64,000 bases of DNA, taken from NCBI RefSeq assembly GCF_003946725.1, contig NZ_RHOY01000007.1:58399-122398 (forward strand), read 5' to 3'. This document shows, in pieces, positions 63,022 through 64,000 of this stretch. The position numbers and the translations under genes were made by a program. The notes beneath the pieces are model-generated. The model ran no database searches and was not told the DNA's origin. It saw nothing but the letters and a program-made list of their open reading frames with translations. The number at the start of each line of letters is the position of its first letter. Positions within the stretch are counted from its first letter, which is position 1. The DNA is from Agrilactobacillus yilanensis. GTDB lineage: Bacteria > Bacillota > Bacilli > Lactobacillales > Lactobacillaceae.

Positions 63022-63798
63022 ATGACAAACTATAAAGGCGTTGTTTTCTTCGATCTAGATGATACATTAATGAATGCCCATAAAACTATTGATACGGACG
63101 TTGTAGCCGCATTGGACCAACTAAAGGCCAATGGTTATCTACGGGTCATTGCCAGCGGTCGGCATAAAACAGAAATTGCAGATGCCCGTAAACAATCCGG
63201 CATTAATTCCTTCATTGCTTTAAATGGCGGTTACATCGAATATGATGGCAAACCTATCTATAAGGCACAAATTGACAAATCGGTTGTCGCAGGTGTCGTC
63301 AAAATTGCTGATGAACTTAAAGAAAGTATCGGCTTTTTTTCCGATGACCACAAAGCTTTCACCAATGACACTGAAATGATGCGTAAAGCCTTTAATTATT
63401 CTAAAACACCAATGACACAATGTGATCCTGAATTTTATGAAAAATATCCCGTTTATATGATGTTAATCTTTACAGATAAAAATGACAAACGTTATGCTTA
63501 TCCTTATAATGAAGATCTCACTTTCTATCGTAATACCCCTTATTCCATTGACACCGTCTTGAAAAATGCCTCTAAAGCACAAGGTATTCAAAAACTTTTG
63601 AAAGCCATGAACTTAGAACACTTACCAACTTATGCATTCGGTGACGGCAACAACGACTTACCGATGTTAGGCCTTGTTGATCATCCCATCGCCATGGGTA
63701 ACGGCATCGCTCCCGTGAAAGATCGCGCAGAATACGTCACTGAAACTAACGAACGCGGCGGCATCATCCAAGGATTGAAACATTACGACTTAATATAA
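63022..63798 (+). CDS. Cof-type HAD phosphatase
   Basis: A 258-residue HAD-IIB phosphatase, probably acting on a sugar phosphate or flavin precursor. It has motif I FFDLDDTLMNAH (about 9-20), motif II VIASGRH, a C2B cap (about 85-185), motif III Lys and motif IV FGDGNNDLPML (about 209-219). GGAGG lies five bases before the ATG. It is the last gene; a folded repeat-like element follows. Confidence 0.93.
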   Translation: MTNYKGVVFFDLDDTLMNAHKTIDTDVVAALDQLKANGYLRVIASGRHKTEIADARKQSGINSFIALNGGYIEYDGKPIYKAQIDKSVVAGVVKIADELKESIGFFSDDHKAFTNDTEMMRKAFNYSKTPMTQCDPEFYEKYPVYMMLIFTDKNDKRYAYPYNEDLTFYRNTPYSIDTVLKNASKAQGIQKLLKAMNLEHLPTYAFGDGNNDLPMLGLVDHPIAMGNGIAPVKDRAEYVTETNERGGIIQGLKHYDLI

Positions 63799-63802
63799 TC
63801 AA

Positions 63803-63914
63803 GAGCGCGAACTAGAGCGGGAAAGCCTCGAACACTAACCTAGGATCTTGCAGGGTGTCGTCAGACACACAAAAGATTCGTAGTTAGGTGAGAGCTTTGC
63901 TCTAGTGAGCGCGT
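63803..63914. repeat. Long, multi-helix folded element (repeat or structured RNA)
   Basis: A chain of paired arms reads inward: GCGC (63805-63808/63909-63912); a GA/GA internal loop; ACTAGAGC (63811-63818/63899-63906); AAAGC (63822-63826/63894-63898); CTAAC (63835-63839/63883-63887); ATCTT (63845-63849/63873-63877); GTGTC with a four-base GTCA loop (63855-63868). This rod-like fold of about 110 bases has no T tract. It looks like a mobile palindromic repeat or a structured RNA. Confidence 0.7.
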
Positions 63915-64000
63915 TTAAGAATTAGAGATAATATGAAATGACCCCCTAGATTGCCAATTCGGGGATTCAGGAAGATAATGTTTATAACCAAAACAAACAC
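63915..64000. other. Window end, nothing recognised
   Basis: Eighty-six bases after the folded element. A short inverted segment CCCC...GGGG (CCCCCTAGATTGCCAATTCGGGG, about 63942-63964) could be a weak hairpin. No gene start is visible. Confidence 0.3.

Overview
The window is chromosomal DNA of a low-GC Gram-positive bacterium, almost certainly a member of the Lactobacillaceae. Three things point there: a Firmicutes-type division and cell wall (dcw) cluster (mraZ-rsmH-ftsL-pbp-mraY-murD-murG-divIB-ftsA-ftsZ-sepF-yggT-ylmH-divIVA) without murC, ddl or ftsW; small lactic-acid-bacterial membrane proteins (DUF3397-like, DUF4044-like) beside mraZ; and T-box leaders on ileS, valS and an amino-acid transporter. 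I cannot assign a genus from sequence alone. No rRNA, tRNA, CRISPR array, complete insertion sequence or prophage was seen.

Layout. 1-1.6 kb: nudF, a small membrane gene and pfs. 1.7-3.7 kb: xpaC-telA. 3.9-6.3 kb: a DHA2 drug exporter and a MerR/TipAS regulator. 6.3-10.8 kb: csp, dapF and T-box-controlled ileS. 10.8-24.7 kb: the dcw cluster, read leftward from an upstream array of MraZ boxes. 24.8-27 kb: two small membrane proteins and aspartokinase. 27-33.5 kb: a T-box-controlled polar amino-acid ABC transporter, minDC and mreBCD. 33.6-42.7 kb: radC, a HAD phosphatase, folC, T-box valS, rex and thiI-iscS. 42.8-46 kb: ezrA, a free-methionine-sulfoxide reductase and rpsD. 46.1-49.6 kb: an accessory block with a truncated Rrf2 regulator ending in a long palindrome, a two-gene OpuC/EgtU-like transporter and an NTF2/SnoaL-like gene; its base composition looks richer in GC and its promoters share a palindromic motif. 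49.7-52.6 kb: a DUF1054 gene and a divergent GshAB-like protein. 52.6-57.4 kb: rarA, a small membrane protein, uspA, and a divergent lysE/MocR pair. 57.5-58.9 kb: an XRE-TPR (RRNPP-like) regulator and a very AT-rich intergenic region of about 600 bp. 59-63.8 kb: a DUF2785 gene, flavodoxin, a two-component system and a Cof-type HAD phosphatase. The window closes with a folded repeat-like element of about 110 nt.

How it fits together. Most of the window is housekeeping: peptidoglycan precursor synthesis (murD, mraY, murG, plus dapF and lysC for diaminopimelate), septum assembly (ftsZ, ftsA, sepF, divIB, ftsL, pbp, ezrA), septum placement (minCD, divIVA) and elongation (mreBCD). Aminoacyl-tRNA supply is tied to amino-acid status by T-boxes. 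The parts most worth a second look are the accessory block at 46-49.6 kb, the GshAB-like protein whose catalytic motifs look eroded, the RRNPP-like regulator with its empty AT-rich neighbour, the divergent MocR/LysE control region, a possible small RNA upstream of aspartokinase, and the terminal folded element. Gene starts were set by eye from ribosome-binding sites and family lengths, and no database search was possible.
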